A DNA stretch of 64,000 nt from JBBKXP01 sp038251315 (GTDB taxonomy: Bacteria > Pseudomonadota > Alphaproteobacteria > Rhodobacterales > Rhodobacteraceae): NCBI GenBank assembly GCA_038251315.1, contig JBBSBK010000001.1, forward strand, positions 14,070 to 78,069, written 5' to 3'. This document shows positions 10,230 to 20,634 of the stretch, one piece after another. The notes below the pieces were generated by a model. It ran no database searches. It worked only from the letters and a program-made list of their open reading frames with translations, and was not told the DNA's origin. Numbering within the stretch: the stretch's first letter is position 1; every line of letters starts with the position of its first letter. Position numbers and translations under genes: made by a program.

Positions 10230-10579
10230 ACCGGGATCGCCGCCAAGGCGACCCGACGTCCCTCACTCAGCAACACGTTGTAGGTGCGGCAGGCAGCGGG
10301 CGAAGCCATCGGTTCGGCACCGATTCCGGCAGTTTCCAGTGCCGCACGCAGGTCATCTGACAGATGGGCGATATGCTCGCCGGTTCCGACGAACAGTACA
10401 TCGACCGTTCCGGCCAACGCGGTCAGCGTGGTAATGTCGGCTAATCCGCCCCACGGCACGACACCCGCTGGCGTCACCAGAACTGCGCCCTGATGTACCG
10501 TGCCACCGACCCGGAAAAACCCCGGCCCGTAGCCATCGACCGGCAGACCGCCATCGAAAACGACCTCGTTCAGGCGCAC
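10226..10579 (-). CDS. Mth938/NDUFAF3-like domain protein
   Basis: A 117-residue single-domain protein of the Mth938-like (DUF498) family; the mitochondrial relative NDUFAF3 assists complex I assembly. Diagnostic parts are the [13 protein letters not shown] strand, the [11 protein letters not shown] loop, [10 protein letters not shown], and a C-terminal [20 protein letters not shown]. Many alphaproteobacteria keep this gene beside secDF, as here: secF ends about 60 bases upstream. A complex I role in bacteria is inference from the mitochondrial relative. Confidence 0.85.
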   Translation of the reverse strand: MRLNEVVFDGGLPVDGYGPGFFRVGGTVHQGAVLVTPAGVVPWGGLADITTLTALAGTVDVLFVGTGEHIAHLSDDLRAALETAGIGAEPMASPAACRTYNVLLSEGRRVALAAIPV

Positions 10580-10639
10580 GGGCTTCCCCCTTGTGTTGGC
10601 CGAAAATCCTCGCCGGAGGCTCCGATGGCAGCAGATAAC

Positions 10640-11608
10640 TCAGGCGTCGATGTCGGCGAACTGGTTTCCGGTCGGCTTCTTGTCCTTTGACCAGTCGCGT
10701 TTGACGCCCAGCATCAGCACGATGTTCTTGGCGATATAGATCGACGAATAGGTCCCGACGATGATGCCCCAGGTGATTGCAAAGACAAAGCCCCGGATCA
10801 CGTCGCCGCCCAGGACCAGCAAGGCGATCAACGCCAGGAGAGTCGTGCCCGACGTCATCATCGTCCGGCTCAGGGTTTCGTTGGCCGACAGATTCAGCAC
10901 GTCGATCAGCGGCATCACCTTGTATTTGATGAGGTTCTCGCGCGCCCGGTCGAACACGACGACGGTGTCGTTGATCGAATAGCCAACGATGGTCAGCAGG
11001 GCGGCGATGATCGCCAGATCGAACTTGATCTGAAACAGCGCAAAAAGGCCGATGGTCAACCCGACGTCATGGGCCAGCGCGACGACACCGCCCACCGCGA
11101 ACTGCCACTCGAACCGTAACCAGATGTAGATGACGATGGCGACGATGGCCCCTAACACCGACAAGACAGCCGTCGTGATCAGCTCGCCCGACACCTTTGG
11201 CCCGACGCTTTCAACAGAGGGAAAGGCGATGTCGGGTGCCACCGCCGCCAGCGCCGTCTCGACGGCCGCAATGGTCTGGGTATTCACGCTTTCCTCGTCG
11301 GCCTGCGCCTGAATCCGAATCATCGCTACTTGTTGATCTGCGCGAAACGTCGGATCCTGCACCTCGGTGATCGACACATCGCCAAGGTTAAGCGGCACTA
11401 GCGCAGCGCGATAGGCGGCAACATCAACCGGAATCGACGATTCGGTACGGATCGTCGTTCCTCCCTTGAAATCGATGCCGAAATTCAGACCCATCGTCAG
11501 AAACAGCACCAGCGAGGCGATCAGCAGCGCGACCGATCCGCCAAAGGTCACGCGAGCATACTTGAAAAAGTTTATCTTGGTATCGTCGGGAATCAGACGC
11601 AGACGCAT
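10640..11608 (-). CDS. secF: Protein translocase subunit SecF
   Basis: A 322-residue inner-membrane RND-type subunit that works with SecD to pull exported proteins through SecYEG using the proton gradient. One span is followed by the periplasmic GIDFKGGTTIRTE motif, a short periplasmic domain, then five spans including the conserved TIVGYSINDTVVVFDRARENL region. It starts three bases after the secD stop. Length is normal. Confidence 0.96.
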   Translation of the reverse strand: MRLRLIPDDTKINFFKYARVTFGGSVALLIASLVLFLTMGLNFGIDFKGGTTIRTESSIPVDVAAYRAALVPLNLGDVSITEVQDPTFRADQQVAMIRIQAQADEESVNTQTIAAVETALAAVAPDIAFPSVESVGPKVSGELITTAVLSVLGAIVAIVIYIWLRFEWQFAVGGVVALAHDVGLTIGLFALFQIKFDLAIIAALLTIVGYSINDTVVVFDRARENLIKYKVMPLIDVLNLSANETLSRTMMTSGTTLLALIALLVLGGDVIRGFVFAITWGIIVGTYSSIYIAKNIVLMLGVKRDWSKDKKPTGNQFADIDA

Positions 11609-11611
11609 GTT

Positions 11612-13273
11612 TTATACCTCGATGGTTTTGGGGCGGCGACGCTCGAACCAGATAATGATGATCAGGCGGGTCACGAAATACGCGGTAAAGACCGAGGTGA
11701 TGATACCAAGACCCAGAGTGATCGCAAACCCGCGCACCGGCCCCGATCCCAGCGCAAACAGAATGCCCGCCGTGATGAGGGTCGTGATGTTGCTGTCGAG
11801 AATAGCCGACAAGGCGCGGGAATAGCCCAGTTCGATCGCCCGCGCCGGTCCCTTGGCGGTCTTGAGTTCTTCACGGATACGCTCGAAGATCAGCACGTTG
11901 GCGTCCACCGCCATACCGACGGTCAACACGATCCCGGCGATCCCCGGCAAAGTCAGAGTGCCGCCGATCAGCGACAGCACGCCAAAGATCATGACCATGT
12001 TGATCGCCAGCGCAAAGTTGGCGATCAAGCCAAACATCCCGTAGGTCAGTGCCATGAACCCCACAACAAGCGCAGCACCGACGATCGCGGCCAACTTGCC
12101 CTTGTCGATGCTGTCCTGTCCCAATTCCGGACCAATGGTCTGTTCCTGAAGGAAATTCAACTTGGCGGGCAAGGCCCCGGCCCGCAACAGCACAGCCAGA
12201 TTGGTCGATTCCTCAAGCGTGAAATTCCCGGTGATGATTCCGGACCCGCCGGTGATCGCGCTTTGGATCGTCGGTGCACTGACCACCTCGTTGTCCAGCA
12301 CGATGGCAAAGGGCGCGCCGATATTGGCCGAGGTGTATTCGCCGAACTTGCGCGCGCCGCCCGGATTGAACCGAAAGTTGACTGCGGGGCGTCCGTTTTG
12401 GTCAAACGCGGGCTGGGCATCGACCAGTTCCTCGCCGGTGACGACCGGACTGCGTTCAAGGATGTAGAACACCCCCGCCTCGTCCAGCGAGGGGACCAGC
12501 ACGTTGCCAGCCCCCGGCGACGACGTCGCATCAGTTGTACGCCCGACGACCGGTTGAAACGTGAGTTGCGCCGTCGTGCCGATGATGTCCTTGACCTCTT
12601 TCGCCGATCCGATCCCCGGCACCTGCACCAGAATCCGGTCGGTGCCCTGCCGCTGGATCGTCGGTTCCCGAGTGCCAACCTCGTCGATCCGGCGGCGGAT
12701 GATTTCCAGCGCCTGTTGCACGGTGCGCGCATCCATCGCCTGCTTTTCGGCATCCGACAGGGTAATGGTCAGCACCGGACCGTTGGCAACGACGTCGATG
12801 TTCGACGATCCGACCCCGGTCAGCGAAGCGACTGGTTGAGCCAACCCGCGCACCAACTCCAGCGCCCGCGCCGCTCCGTCAGGGTTGGAAATACGCACCA
12901 CCAGCACATCGTCGGCACTTTCCTCGCGAGTCACGAAGCCGATGACATCGCGCTCGGCGGCCAGCGTGTCGCGCACGTCAGGCCACATGCCGTCCATGAC
13001 GGCCTTGTAAACATCCGCGACCTGCACCTCGGCCAACAGATGAACACCACCGCGCAGATCGAGGCCAAGGTTGACCAGCGACGATGGCAGAAACGACGGC
13101 CAGAGTGCGGCCTGTGCCTCAAGCTCCGCGTTGGTCTGCCCGGTCGCGATCACCTTGGCGGCGTCGTTGTGCTGCTCCACGCGGGTATAGAATGCATTCG
13201 GCAAGGCCAAAAGCAGGCCGGTGACGACGACCAGAACGATCAGCACGCGCTGCCAGACCGGGATTTGCAACAT
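11612..13273 (-). CDS. secD: Protein translocase subunit SecD
   Basis: A 553-residue partner of SecF. Features in order are an N-terminal span (RVLIVLVVVTGLLLALP), the periplasmic LGLDLRGGVHLLAEV motif, the large P1 domain with RRRIDEVGTREPTIQRQG, and six C-terminal spans with GMAVDANVLIFERIREEL. Together with yajC 27 bases upstream and secF 3 bases downstream it forms the auxiliary Sec operon, which here runs on into the ccm genes. Confidence 0.96.
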   Translation of the reverse strand: MLQIPVWQRVLIVLVVVTGLLLALPNAFYTRVEQHNDAAKVIATGQTNAELEAQAALWPSFLPSSLVNLGLDLRGGVHLLAEVQVADVYKAVMDGMWPDVRDTLAAERDVIGFVTREESADDVLVVRISNPDGAARALELVRGLAQPVASLTGVGSSNIDVVANGPVLTITLSDAEKQAMDARTVQQALEIIRRRIDEVGTREPTIQRQGTDRILVQVPGIGSAKEVKDIIGTTAQLTFQPVVGRTTDATSSPGAGNVLVPSLDEAGVFYILERSPVVTGEELVDAQPAFDQNGRPAVNFRFNPGGARKFGEYTSANIGAPFAIVLDNEVVSAPTIQSAITGGSGIITGNFTLEESTNLAVLLRAGALPAKLNFLQEQTIGPELGQDSIDKGKLAAIVGAALVVGFMALTYGMFGLIANFALAINMVMIFGVLSLIGGTLTLPGIAGIVLTVGMAVDANVLIFERIREELKTAKGPARAIELGYSRALSAILDSNITTLITAGILFALGSGPVRGFAITLGLGIITSVFTAYFVTRLIIIIWFERRRPKTIEV

Positions 13274-13300
13274 CAGGTATGGCCCTTTCGACAGGCGCTT

Positions 13301-13579
13301 TTACTTGGCCGGCTCGGTCTTGTTGATAACTGTGGCGATGGTGGATCGCACGACGCGGACGGTGACGCCGGTGGCCAGTTCGACCTCGATCTCTTTATCG
13401 TCCTTGACCTTGGACACCTTGCCGATCAACCCGCCTTGGGTGATCACCTGATCGCCCCGGCGCAATGCTGCGACCATCGCCTGATGATCCTTCAGCTTTT
13501 TCTGCTGCGGACGGATCAGCAGGAAATACATGATCCCGAAGATCAAGACCAGCGGGACGAGCGATTGAAGGCCCTGCAT
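13301..13579 (-). CDS. yajC: Preprotein translocase subunit YajC
   Basis: A 92-residue single-span membrane protein of the SecDF-YajC complex. The N-terminal helix LVPLVLIFGIMYFLLIRPQQKK ends in the hallmark RPQQKK. A small cytoplasmic domain follows with GDQVITQGGLIGKV and DDKEIEVELATGVTVRVVRS. It is the first gene of the yajC-secD-secF run; the promoter is expected in the 176 bases between it and divergent serS, but I could not single one out. Confidence 0.96.
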   Translation of the reverse strand: MQGLQSLVPLVLIFGIMYFLLIRPQQKKLKDHQAMVAALRRGDQVITQGGLIGKVSKVKDDKEIEVELATGVTVRVVRSTIATVINKTEPAK

Positions 13580-13755
13580 GAAGGCTCCTTTGGTTCTGCG
13601 TTATCCGGCAGGCCACCCCCACCAAAAGTCGGCGCACATTATGTCCGGGTCTGTGGAATGGCAACGGTGCCACCGCCCTTTTCCGGTTCACAGGCTCACG
13701 CCTTTGCGGCATATGGGGGCGAGTTTTTCCAAACACCACCCGCAGGACCAATGAA

Positions 13756-15051
13756 ATGCACGATATCCGCGCCATCCGTGACAATCCCGCCGCCTTTGAT
13801 GTGGCGCTGAAGCGGCGCGGCGGGCCGGGGATGTCGACCGAGATTCTGGCACTGGACACCGCGCGGCGCGAAATGATCCACGCTGCCGAAACCGCTCAAG
13901 CGGATTTGAACGCCGAGTCAAAATTGGTCGGTGCCGCCAAAGCCAAAGGTGACGAGGCCGAATTTGAACGTCTGCGCAACATAATCGCACGACGCAAGGC
14001 AGGGATTTCTGGGCTACTCGAAAATGCGAAAACAACTGATGGCGAACTGAACGATCTCCTGCTGACGATCCCTAATCTGCCCTACGACGACGTGCCAACC
14101 GGGTCCGACGAAACCGACAACGTCGAACTGCACCGCCATGGCACTCCGCGCAACTACGCCTTCCAACCCCTTGAACATTATCAGATTCCGGCCGCTGCCA
14201 CCGGCATGGATTTCGAAACCGCCGCGAAACTGTCCGGCGCTCGTTTCGTCGTCCTGACCGGGGCCATCGCCCGCCTGCACCGCGCCTTGGCGCAGTACAT
14301 GCTCGACACACACGTCGACCAGCACGCTTTGCGCGAAACCATCACCCCGGTTCTGGTGCTTGAGGACATGATGGTCGGCACCGGCCAACTTCCCAAATTC
14401 GGCGAGGATAGCTATCAGACGACCAACGGCTGGTGGCTGATCCCCACCGCCGAGGTCACCCTGACCAACACTGTCAACGGCGACACGCTCAACGCTGCCA
14501 CCCTGCCGCGACGCATGGTCGCGCACACGCTCTGTTTCCGCTCCGAAGCCGGGTCAGCAGGCCGCGATACATCCGGCATGCTGCGCCAGCACCAGTTCGA
14601 AAAGGTCGAAATGGTGACGATCTGCACCCCCGACACATCCGACGCCGAACACGCCCGGATGACCAAATGCGCCGAGGCGATCCTGGAAAAACTCGACCTG
14701 CCCTATCGCACCGTCATCCTTTGCACTGGCGACATGGGCGCAGGTGCGCGGCGGACGCACGATATCGAGGTCTGGCTGCCAGGCCAGAACAGCTACCGCG
14801 AAATCTCCAGCGTTTCGACTTGTGGTGATTATCAGGCGCGGCGGATGAACGCGCGGTTCAAACCTGCGGGCGGTGGCAAGCCGGAATTCGTCCACACGCT
14901 GAACGGCTCCGGCCTTGCCGTCGGGCGGACGCTGATCGCGGTGCTGGAAAACGGCCAGCAAGCGGACGGATCGGTGACGCTTCCGCCCGTCCTGCATCCC
15001 TATCTTGGTGGTAAGACCCGGATCACGGTACAGGGCGTGTTATCGGACTGA
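13756..15051 (+). CDS. serS: Serine--tRNA ligase
   Basis: Class II aminoacyl-tRNA synthetase of 431 residues that charges tRNA-Ser and is also the first step of selenocysteine-tRNA formation. The N-terminal [18 protein letters not shown] leads into the long coiled-coil arm. Motif 2 is visible around [26 protein letters not shown], and motif 3 as [20 protein letters not shown]. Length is normal. Its last 29 bases overlap the 3' end of the convergent DUF2235 gene. Confidence 0.97.
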   Translation: MHDIRAIRDNPAAFDVALKRRGGPGMSTEILALDTARREMIHAAETAQADLNAESKLVGAAKAKGDEAEFERLRNIIARRKAGISGLLENAKTTDGELNDLLLTIPNLPYDDVPTGSDETDNVELHRHGTPRNYAFQPLEHYQIPAAATGMDFETAAKLSGARFVVLTGAIARLHRALAQYMLDTHVDQHALRETITPVLVLEDMMVGTGQLPKFGEDSYQTTNGWWLIPTAEVTLTNTVNGDTLNAATLPRRMVAHTLCFRSEAGSAGRDTSGMLRQHQFEKVEMVTICTPDTSDAEHARMTKCAEAILEKLDLPYRTVILCTGDMGAGARRTHDIEVWLPGQNSYREISSVSTCGDYQARRMNARFKPAGGGKPEFVHTLNGSGLAVGRTLIAVLENGQQADGSVTLPPVLHPYLGGKTRITVQGVLSD

Positions 15052-16210
15052 CGGCTGTGTCGCGCATCGCACCGCGTTCTTCGCGCGACAGACGAAACAG
15101 CGCCGCGTAAACCCCATCGAGCGTTGCGGGCCGATAATCTGCGTCATCGAACCACCGCGCCACCGCTGCGTCAGACAGGTCACCCAGATCGATCGGACCG
15201 GTGCGGTCGCGCTGACTTTGGGCCATCAATCCGCCGATCAGGCCCGGCGGCGCGGTCTTGTTATTCAGCGCCTCGGCGTGGTTCTTGCCCGCTGCGAGGT
15301 TCGCAAGCACCGCCCACGACAGATCTAGCCCCGCCGCCTGCGCCCCGGCAGCGATCCACTCGAGCGTGATCGACGACAGCCCGACCCGGTCGCCACCTCC
15401 GCCAACCGACCCGTGATCACCCGGAAACCACTTTTGCAGATAAGGCAGATCGCCCATCATGGCGCCATTCAACTGATCCAGATTGGCCCACAGGGTTGGC
15501 GCAAAAGTGCGGCGTCGCTCATCTATTGAGACGGCATGACGTGCCGATTTGACTGACCGCGACAGATCGGCATCGTGAAATTGATTGCCACGGTTCAGCA
15601 GTGGCGCAACCATGAAATGCCCCGGCACACCAAGGGCCCCGACCGTATCCCAGATGCCCAAATAGGCGATTTCCAGCAGGATAGACTCATCGCCACGTGC
15701 CAGCCGCCAATTCAATTCCTTGGAGCTGGTCGCTGTAGACGGCGCGAAATCGGCACGGAATTGATAGCTGGACGGGTCTTCGGGGTGCGTCGTGCCATCG
15801 CGTTTCTGATACCGCCTCAGCGCCTCGGGAATGCGGGCAACATGGGCGCGCGGCGCGATCCCGCAGGACCGGATGAACCCGGCCAAAGATCGCGCCGTAT
15901 AAGCTCCGCGGGAAAAGCCGAAAATGGAAATCTGATCGCCCGGTTCATAAGCGAAAACCAACGTGCGGTAGGCTTCGACAATGGTATCCGTCAGGCCCCA
16001 GCCCAGCGCTCCACCCAATAAACGATCGGTCCAGCGGGCCAGACCATTCGACCCGCGCCCGGTGCCAACGCCGGGCAGATAGACGACGACCTGCTTGACC
16101 CCATCGATCGCCGTCTGCCGCACCGCCTGCGCAAGGCGCACAACGTTAGTCGGATAGGGCGCGTCAGGTCGGTTCCACGTGCCGTCACAAAAGATCGCGA
16201 TACGTTTCAT
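15023..16210 (-). CDS. DUF2235 family alpha/beta hydrolase
   Basis: A 395-residue protein with the DUF2235 domain, the fold shared with Tle1-type phospholipase effectors. The N-terminus is [15 protein letters not shown], the nucleophile elbow is [10 protein letters not shown], and an [15 protein letters not shown] stretch carries a probable catalytic Asp; a conserved HAVSIDERR motif follows. There is no signal peptide and no type VI secretion gene nearby, so effector status is not supported; a housekeeping lipid hydrolase is equally possible. ATG at 16210 is chosen because it starts exactly at the family N-terminus; upstream codons to 16321 encode unrelated sequence. Confidence 0.8.
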   Translation of the reverse strand: MKRIAIFCDGTWNRPDAPYPTNVVRLAQAVRQTAIDGVKQVVVYLPGVGTGRGSNGLARWTDRLLGGALGWGLTDTIVEAYRTLVFAYEPGDQISIFGFSRGAYTARSLAGFIRSCGIAPRAHVARIPEALRRYQKRDGTTHPEDPSSYQFRADFAPSTATSSKELNWRLARGDESILLEIAYLGIWDTVGALGVPGHFMVAPLLNRGNQFHDADLSRSVKSARHAVSIDERRRTFAPTLWANLDQLNGAMMGDLPYLQKWFPGDHGSVGGGGDRVGLSSITLEWIAAGAQAAGLDLSWAVLANLAAGKNHAEALNNKTAPPGLIGGLMAQSQRDRTGPIDLGDLSDAAVARWFDDADYRPATLDGVYAALFRLSREERGAMRDTAVSPITRPVP

Positions 16211-16312
16211 GGCCGCCAGCCTGCGGGGATTGGCAAACTGGCGCAAGTCGGCAATACCTGACCATTCGCACTCCAAAAGGAACCATTCGCGCCTTTGGCA
16301 CGTATCACGGTC

Positions 16313-17020
16313 ATGAAACACATCCTCGCCTGGCTCACGCTGCTTTTTACCGTCACCTTCGTGACATCGCCTTTATTGACAAGCCCATTCTCTGGATTCC
16401 GGGCCGATCAATTGCCGATCCCACAGGTCGATCCGCCGATCCAACCCGCAGGTTATGCCTTTTCGATCTGGGGGCTGATCTATGGCTGGTTGCTGGCGTC
16501 CGCCCTGTATGGCGTCTGGAAACGGCGTGACGATGCGACATGGGACGCAGTGCGCCTGCCGCTGGCAATATCGCTGGCCCTTGGCACCCCGTGGCTGACC
16601 GTGGCCAATGCCAGTGCGCTGTGGGCGACCGTGCTGATATTTCTCATGGCCGTCACCGCAATCGCCGCCGTCCTGCGCACGCCACGTCAGGATCGCTGGT
16701 GGTTGCAGGCCCCCATCGGGCTTTATGCCGGTTGGCTGACGGCCGCATCGTTTGTTTCACTCGGCAGCACGGCAGCCGGGTACGGCGTGGTGTTCGGTGA
16801 GATCGGCTGGGCCTATGCAGGAATCATCGGCGCCCTGGTCGTGACCTTGGCAGTGCTATCGCGCCGCCCGAATACCCCCGGATATGCGATCAGCGTCATC
16901 TGGGCGCTGATCGGCATCATTGTGACGAACCAATTCGCCGAGATCGGCGTCAGCCTGCTTGCGGCAATCGGCGCGATGCTGGTCGCCGGAGTGATGGTGA
17001 AGGACAGCCGCCGAACCTAA
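16313..17020 (+). CDS. TspO/MBR-like tryptophan-rich membrane protein
   Basis: A 235-residue polytopic membrane protein with seven or so hydrophobic spans. The segment [21 protein letters not shown] resembles the first conserved block of TspO/MBR proteins (PFSIWGL-like), and Trp is frequent. It is longer than classical five-span TspO (about 160 residues), so it belongs to a related family rather than being TspO itself. A tetrapyrrole- or stress-related role is inference. ATG at 16313 is preferred over 16295. The TAA stop interlocks with the der stop on the opposite strand. Confidence 0.65.
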   Translation: MKHILAWLTLLFTVTFVTSPLLTSPFSGFRADQLPIPQVDPPIQPAGYAFSIWGLIYGWLLASALYGVWKRRDDATWDAVRLPLAISLALGTPWLTVANASALWATVLIFLMAVTAIAAVLRTPRQDRWWLQAPIGLYAGWLTAASFVSLGSTAAGYGVVFGEIGWAYAGIIGALVVTLAVLSRRPNTPGYAISVIWALIGIIVTNQFAEIGVSLLAAIGAMLVAGVMVKDSRRT

Positions 17021-18474
17021 CGGTCACGCGGCGGCTTGCCCAAGTGTTTGCTCAGTTTGCTCGGCTGCGCCTTGGTGCGGTTCTGGAACGGGTTCTTGTC
17101 GGACTGATCGCGCAGATACAACCTGATCGGCGTTCCCGGCATGTCAAAGTCGGCCCGCAAGCCGTTGATTAAATACCGTGAATAGCTTTCCGGCACATTG
17201 TCGGGGTTCGACGTCATCACAACAAACGCCGGCGGGCGAGTCTTGACCTGTGTCGCATACCGCATCTTGATCCGGCGCCCCCCCGGCGCGGGTGGCGGGT
17301 GCTGTTCCAGCATGCCCGTCAACCAGCGGTTCAACTGCGCGGTAGTCACGCGGCGGTTCCAGACCTCGTGCGCCTTCATGATCGCCTGCTGCAGACGGTC
17401 CAGCCCCTTGCCGGTCTTGGCCGATACCGTGACCAGTGGTGCACCCCGCAATTGCGGCAGCAGCCGCTCGAACGCCTCGCGTAGCGCCTTGAGCTTGTCC
17501 TGCTTGTCGTCCTCCGTGTCCCATTTGTTGACCGCGACAACGACTGCGCGACCTTCGCGTTCGGCCAGATCGGCGATGCGCAGGTCCTGTTGTTCGAACG
17601 GGATTTCCACGTCAAGCAGCACGACGACCACCTCGGCGAACCTGACAGCCCGCAGGCCGTCAGACACCGACAGCTTTTCCAGCTTTTCTTGAATCTTTGC
17701 CTTGCGACGCATCCCGGCGGTATCAAAAATACGCATCGGTACAGAATCCCACTCCGTCTGTACAGAAATCGCATCGCGGGTGATCCCCGGTTCGGGACCG
17801 GTCAGCAGCCGTTCTTCGCCAATGATCTTGTTGATCAGCGTCGATTTGCCCGCGTTTGGGCGACCGACGACGGCAATTTGCAATGGTCGTGCCTTGGTGG
17901 GTACGCGCGGCGCGTCGTCATCATCGTCAGTGACATCGACATCGACATCGGGCGCATCCGCCGCGGCGCGTTCGGCGAACGCGTCGGCCAGCGGTCGCAG
18001 GATGTCGTACAATTCGTCCATCCCCTCGCCATGTTCGGCGGACAGCCGTATCGGCTCGGTCAGGCCCAGCGAGTAGGCTTCAAGGAACCCGGCCTCTCCC
18101 GCCCTGCCCTCGGCCTTATTGGCGGCAAGAATCACGTGCGCGTTCTTCTTGCGCAGGATTTGGGCAAAGACCTGATCCACCGGCGTCACACCCGCCCGCG
18201 CGTCGATCACGAACAGACACACATCGGCCATTTCGACCGCGCGTTCGGTCAAACGGCGCATCCGGCCTTGCAGGCTGTCGTCGGTTGCATCCTCGAGCCC
18301 GGCCGAATCGATGACGGTAAAGCGCAGGTCGCCCAACCGCGCGGCCCCTTCGCGCAGGTCGCGGGTCACACCGGGCTGATCATCGACCAGCGCCAGCTTT
18401 TTGCCGACCAGTCGGTTGAACAGGGTCGATTTGCCGACATTAGGGCGGCCAACGATGGCAAGGGTAAAGGTCAT
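17017..18474 (-). CDS. der: Ribosome biogenesis GTPase Der (EngA)
   Basis: Double-domain GTPase for 50S subunit maturation; 485 residues. The first G domain has [19 protein letters not shown] and NKAEG; the second has [24 protein letters not shown] and NKWD. A C-terminal KH-like domain with LNRWL and [15 protein letters not shown] follows. An acidic linker ([15 protein letters not shown]) joins the two G domains. It is downstream of the BamB-like gene, as in many proteobacteria where this outer-membrane assembly gene and der are neighbours. Confidence 0.97.
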   Translation of the reverse strand: MTFTLAIVGRPNVGKSTLFNRLVGKKLALVDDQPGVTRDLREGAARLGDLRFTVIDSAGLEDATDDSLQGRMRRLTERAVEMADVCLFVIDARAGVTPVDQVFAQILRKKNAHVILAANKAEGRAGEAGFLEAYSLGLTEPIRLSAEHGEGMDELYDILRPLADAFAERAAADAPDVDVDVTDDDDDAPRVPTKARPLQIAVVGRPNAGKSTLINKIIGEERLLTGPEPGITRDAISVQTEWDSVPMRIFDTAGMRRKAKIQEKLEKLSVSDGLRAVRFAEVVVVLLDVEIPFEQQDLRIADLAEREGRAVVVAVNKWDTEDDKQDKLKALREAFERLLPQLRGAPLVTVSAKTGKGLDRLQQAIMKAHEVWNRRVTTAQLNRWLTGMLEQHPPPAPGGRRIKMRYATQVKTRPPAFVVMTSNPDNVPESYSRYLINGLRADFDMPGTPIRLYLRDQSDKNPFQNRTKAQPSKLSKHLGKPPRDR

Positions 18475-18521
18475 GGGTGCGGTCCTGCAGGTCAGAACCG
18501 GGGCGATACACCAATCACAGC

Positions 18522-19829
18522 CTAACGGAAAGCCAGCAGTTGTCCGCGTGCGCTGACGACATACAGGGTGCCGTTCGCCACGACAGGGTTGGACGCCGCG
18601 CCACCGGGCAGGGCGACCTGACCCACCAACGTCCCACTGACCGGATCGAACTGGCGTAACAGACCGTCGCCCGATGCGACGATGACCCGGCCCCCGGCGA
18701 CGATCGGGCCGTATTGACCGAACAGCGTCTTTTGGTGGCGAAGCCGCCTTTCCTCGAACTTTGGCAGGGCGACGCGCCAGACCTGGGTGCCATCGGCAGC
18801 ATCAAGGCGGACCAGCTCGTTCAGATCATTGATAAGAAACAGCGACCCGCCCGCCGGCCAGACCGGGCCGACCGCACCCTCCAACGCGGTCCAGATGCGT
18901 TCGCCGCTACCGGCGTTCATCGCCACGACGCGGCCGGACACATTGCCAATGTAGACGGTGTCGCCGACGATCACCGGATCGCTTGCCAGGTCAGAGATGG
19001 TTGCTGCAGCACTTCCCAACCTTTGCCCGGTCACGACCGATGCCCAGCGACGCACGCCGCCTTCGGGAAAGGCCGCCAGCACTTCGCCCGACGGCATCGG
19101 GAAAATCGCGATCTCGGATGTGACGGCAGGCCCGGCGCCGCCGCTGAAGTTCGCAACCGACGGCGTGCCGTCGAGCGTCCAGCGTGTGAGGCCCGTCGCC
19201 GTGTCGATGGCCCAGGCGCGGCTGTCGCGGGCAACCAGATAGACGAGATCGCCGACCACGGTCGGCGCCGACCCGCCAGGCGCGTCCAGATCCTGCCGCC
19301 AGACTTCGGCGCCAGTCGCGGCGTTCAATGCCGTCAACTCGCCAAAACCGGTGGTGACGAACAGCCGCCCGTCGCCATAAGCCAGACCACCGCCCGCCGC
19401 AGCATTCGCGCCGTCGTTGCCCGCCGAAATGTCACGGGTCCATGCCGTCGCACCATTTGCAGCCGTCGCCGTCACACGGTTGCGGGCATCCAGCGTGTAG
19501 ATGACCCCCCCGGCGACCACCGGATCGGCGGTGATCCTGGCGCGGCGGCTGTTGCCCTCGCCAATATTGACTGCGAAAATCTGTTGCGGTGAGGCGGACA
19601 GGGCCGGATGGGTGATCTGGTGGGTCGCCGACCCGTTGCGGTGGGTCCAGGCGGCATTGTTGACCTGCGCCGCCAACGCGATCGGGCGAACCTGATTGAT
19701 CGTCTCAGGCGTAGCCGAAATCATTCCGGCGCGAATATCCTCGCGTTGGCCGGACAGAATGACCTCGCGTTCGCAAGCAGCCAGAAAGGCGCACAGCACA
19801 AAGGGAGCGATGATGATCTTGGCTGTCAC
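18522..19829 (-). CDS. PQQ-like beta-propeller lipoprotein (BamB-like)
   Basis: A 435-residue predicted lipoprotein: signal peptide with lipobox CAFLAAC (Cys19) and then repeated beta-propeller blades with the AxDxxTGxxxW-type signature, for example [44 protein letters not shown] and [15 protein letters not shown]. This matches BamB, the accessory subunit of the outer-membrane protein assembly complex. Position between a YfgM-like gene and der, the E. coli order yfgM-bamB-der, supports the call. Direct membership of a BAM complex is inference. Confidence 0.87.
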   Translation of the reverse strand: MTAKIIIAPFVLCAFLAACEREVILSGQREDIRAGMISATPETINQVRPIALAAQVNNAAWTHRNGSATHQITHPALSASPQQIFAVNIGEGNSRRARITADPVVAGGVIYTLDARNRVTATAANGATAWTRDISAGNDGANAAAGGGLAYGDGRLFVTTGFGELTALNAATGAEVWRQDLDAPGGSAPTVVGDLVYLVARDSRAWAIDTATGLTRWTLDGTPSVANFSGGAGPAVTSEIAIFPMPSGEVLAAFPEGGVRRWASVVTGQRLGSAAATISDLASDPVIVGDTVYIGNVSGRVVAMNAGSGERIWTALEGAVGPVWPAGGSLFLINDLNELVRLDAADGTQVWRVALPKFEERRLRHQKTLFGQYGPIVAGGRVIVASGDGLLRQFDPVSGTLVGQVALPGGAASNPVVANGTLYVVSARGQLLAFR

Positions 19830-19884
19830 TGCGTCTTGCCCCTTATCCTTGTCGTCGCCGGCCCTGCCGCCGTTCTGGCGCGGT

Positions 19885-20556
19885 CTAGTTGGCCGGTGCC
19901 GTCACTGACACATCCACTGTGCCACCCAGTGCCACAATCAGGTTTTGCGCCCGTTCGCGCAAGCCCCGCGTGACCTCAGCATCACCAAGGATGCCTTTCA
20001 GCGTCGTAATCGCCGCATCGGCGCCGCCCGAATCGACCTGCGCCAGTGCCGTCTGTTCCAGCGCGAGCAGACGAAAAGGCGCACCTGGTTGGGCCAACAG
20101 GGCAAACCCGGCAATGCGTTCGGCCGGGTCGAGCGTCGCCACCCGCAGCGTCAGCGCCTTGATCGCCGCCAGATCGCGATAAAGTGGCGCGACCGACGGG
20201 TCGGCAGTCATCGCATCCAGCGTCGTCGCCGCAGCGGCGGCATCACCCGACTCTTGCTGCGCGGCGGCGGTCAGCAGGCGTTCGACCGGGTCCGATCCGG
20301 TCTGTCCGCTCAACGCCACCAGTGCGTCGCGCCGGGCCGTGGCATCGTCGATCTGCAAGGCGTCATAGACCGCGTCGCCTTTGGCGGCGGCGACGGCAGC
20401 CGTGCGGGCCTTGGAATATTCGGTCCACCCTGCGGCTCCGACCAGCACCAGCACGGCCAGAACCGCAATCCATCCATACCGGCGAAACCCCGCATACAGG
20501 GCGTCGCGGCGGACCTCCTCGGTCACTTCGTCGATAAAGCTCTCGTTGTTGCTCAC
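19885..20556 (-). CDS. YfgM-like tetratricopeptide membrane protein
   Basis: A 223-residue protein with a cytoplasmic N-terminus (SFIDEVTEEVRRDAL), one membrane span (YGWIAVLAVLVLVGAAGW) and a periplasmic helical region of TPR_21 type. This matches YfgM, an ancillary subunit of the SecYEG translocon that helps hand over periplasmic proteins. The C-terminal part is rich in Ala and ends VDVSVTAPAN. It lies 55 bases upstream of the BamB-like gene and is probably co-transcribed with it and der. Confidence 0.8.
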   Translation of the reverse strand: MSNNESFIDEVTEEVRRDALYAGFRRYGWIAVLAVLVLVGAAGWTEYSKARTAAVAAAKGDAVYDALQIDDATARRDALVALSGQTGSDPVERLLTAAAQQESGDAAAAATTLDAMTADPSVAPLYRDLAAIKALTLRVATLDPAERIAGFALLAQPGAPFRLLALEQTALAQVDSGGADAAITTLKGILGDAEVTRGLRERAQNLIVALGGTVDVSVTAPAN

Positions 20557-20634
20557 GCTTGCGCCCCTGTTCGTTGCGCCCTCTTAGCGCATGGCGCCAG
20601 CGGTTGCCAAGGGCCGCCGGGCTGGCCTTGGCGC

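Noticed and set aside
12263..13810. A 515-codon frame antisense to secD and yajC
   Set aside because: His/Arg/Gln-rich composition without domains; secD and yajC are certain.
15023..16210. DUF2235 protein as a type VI secretion effector
   Set aside because: No VgrG, PAAR, immunity or other T6SS gene is nearby, and the domain also occurs in housekeeping hydrolases.
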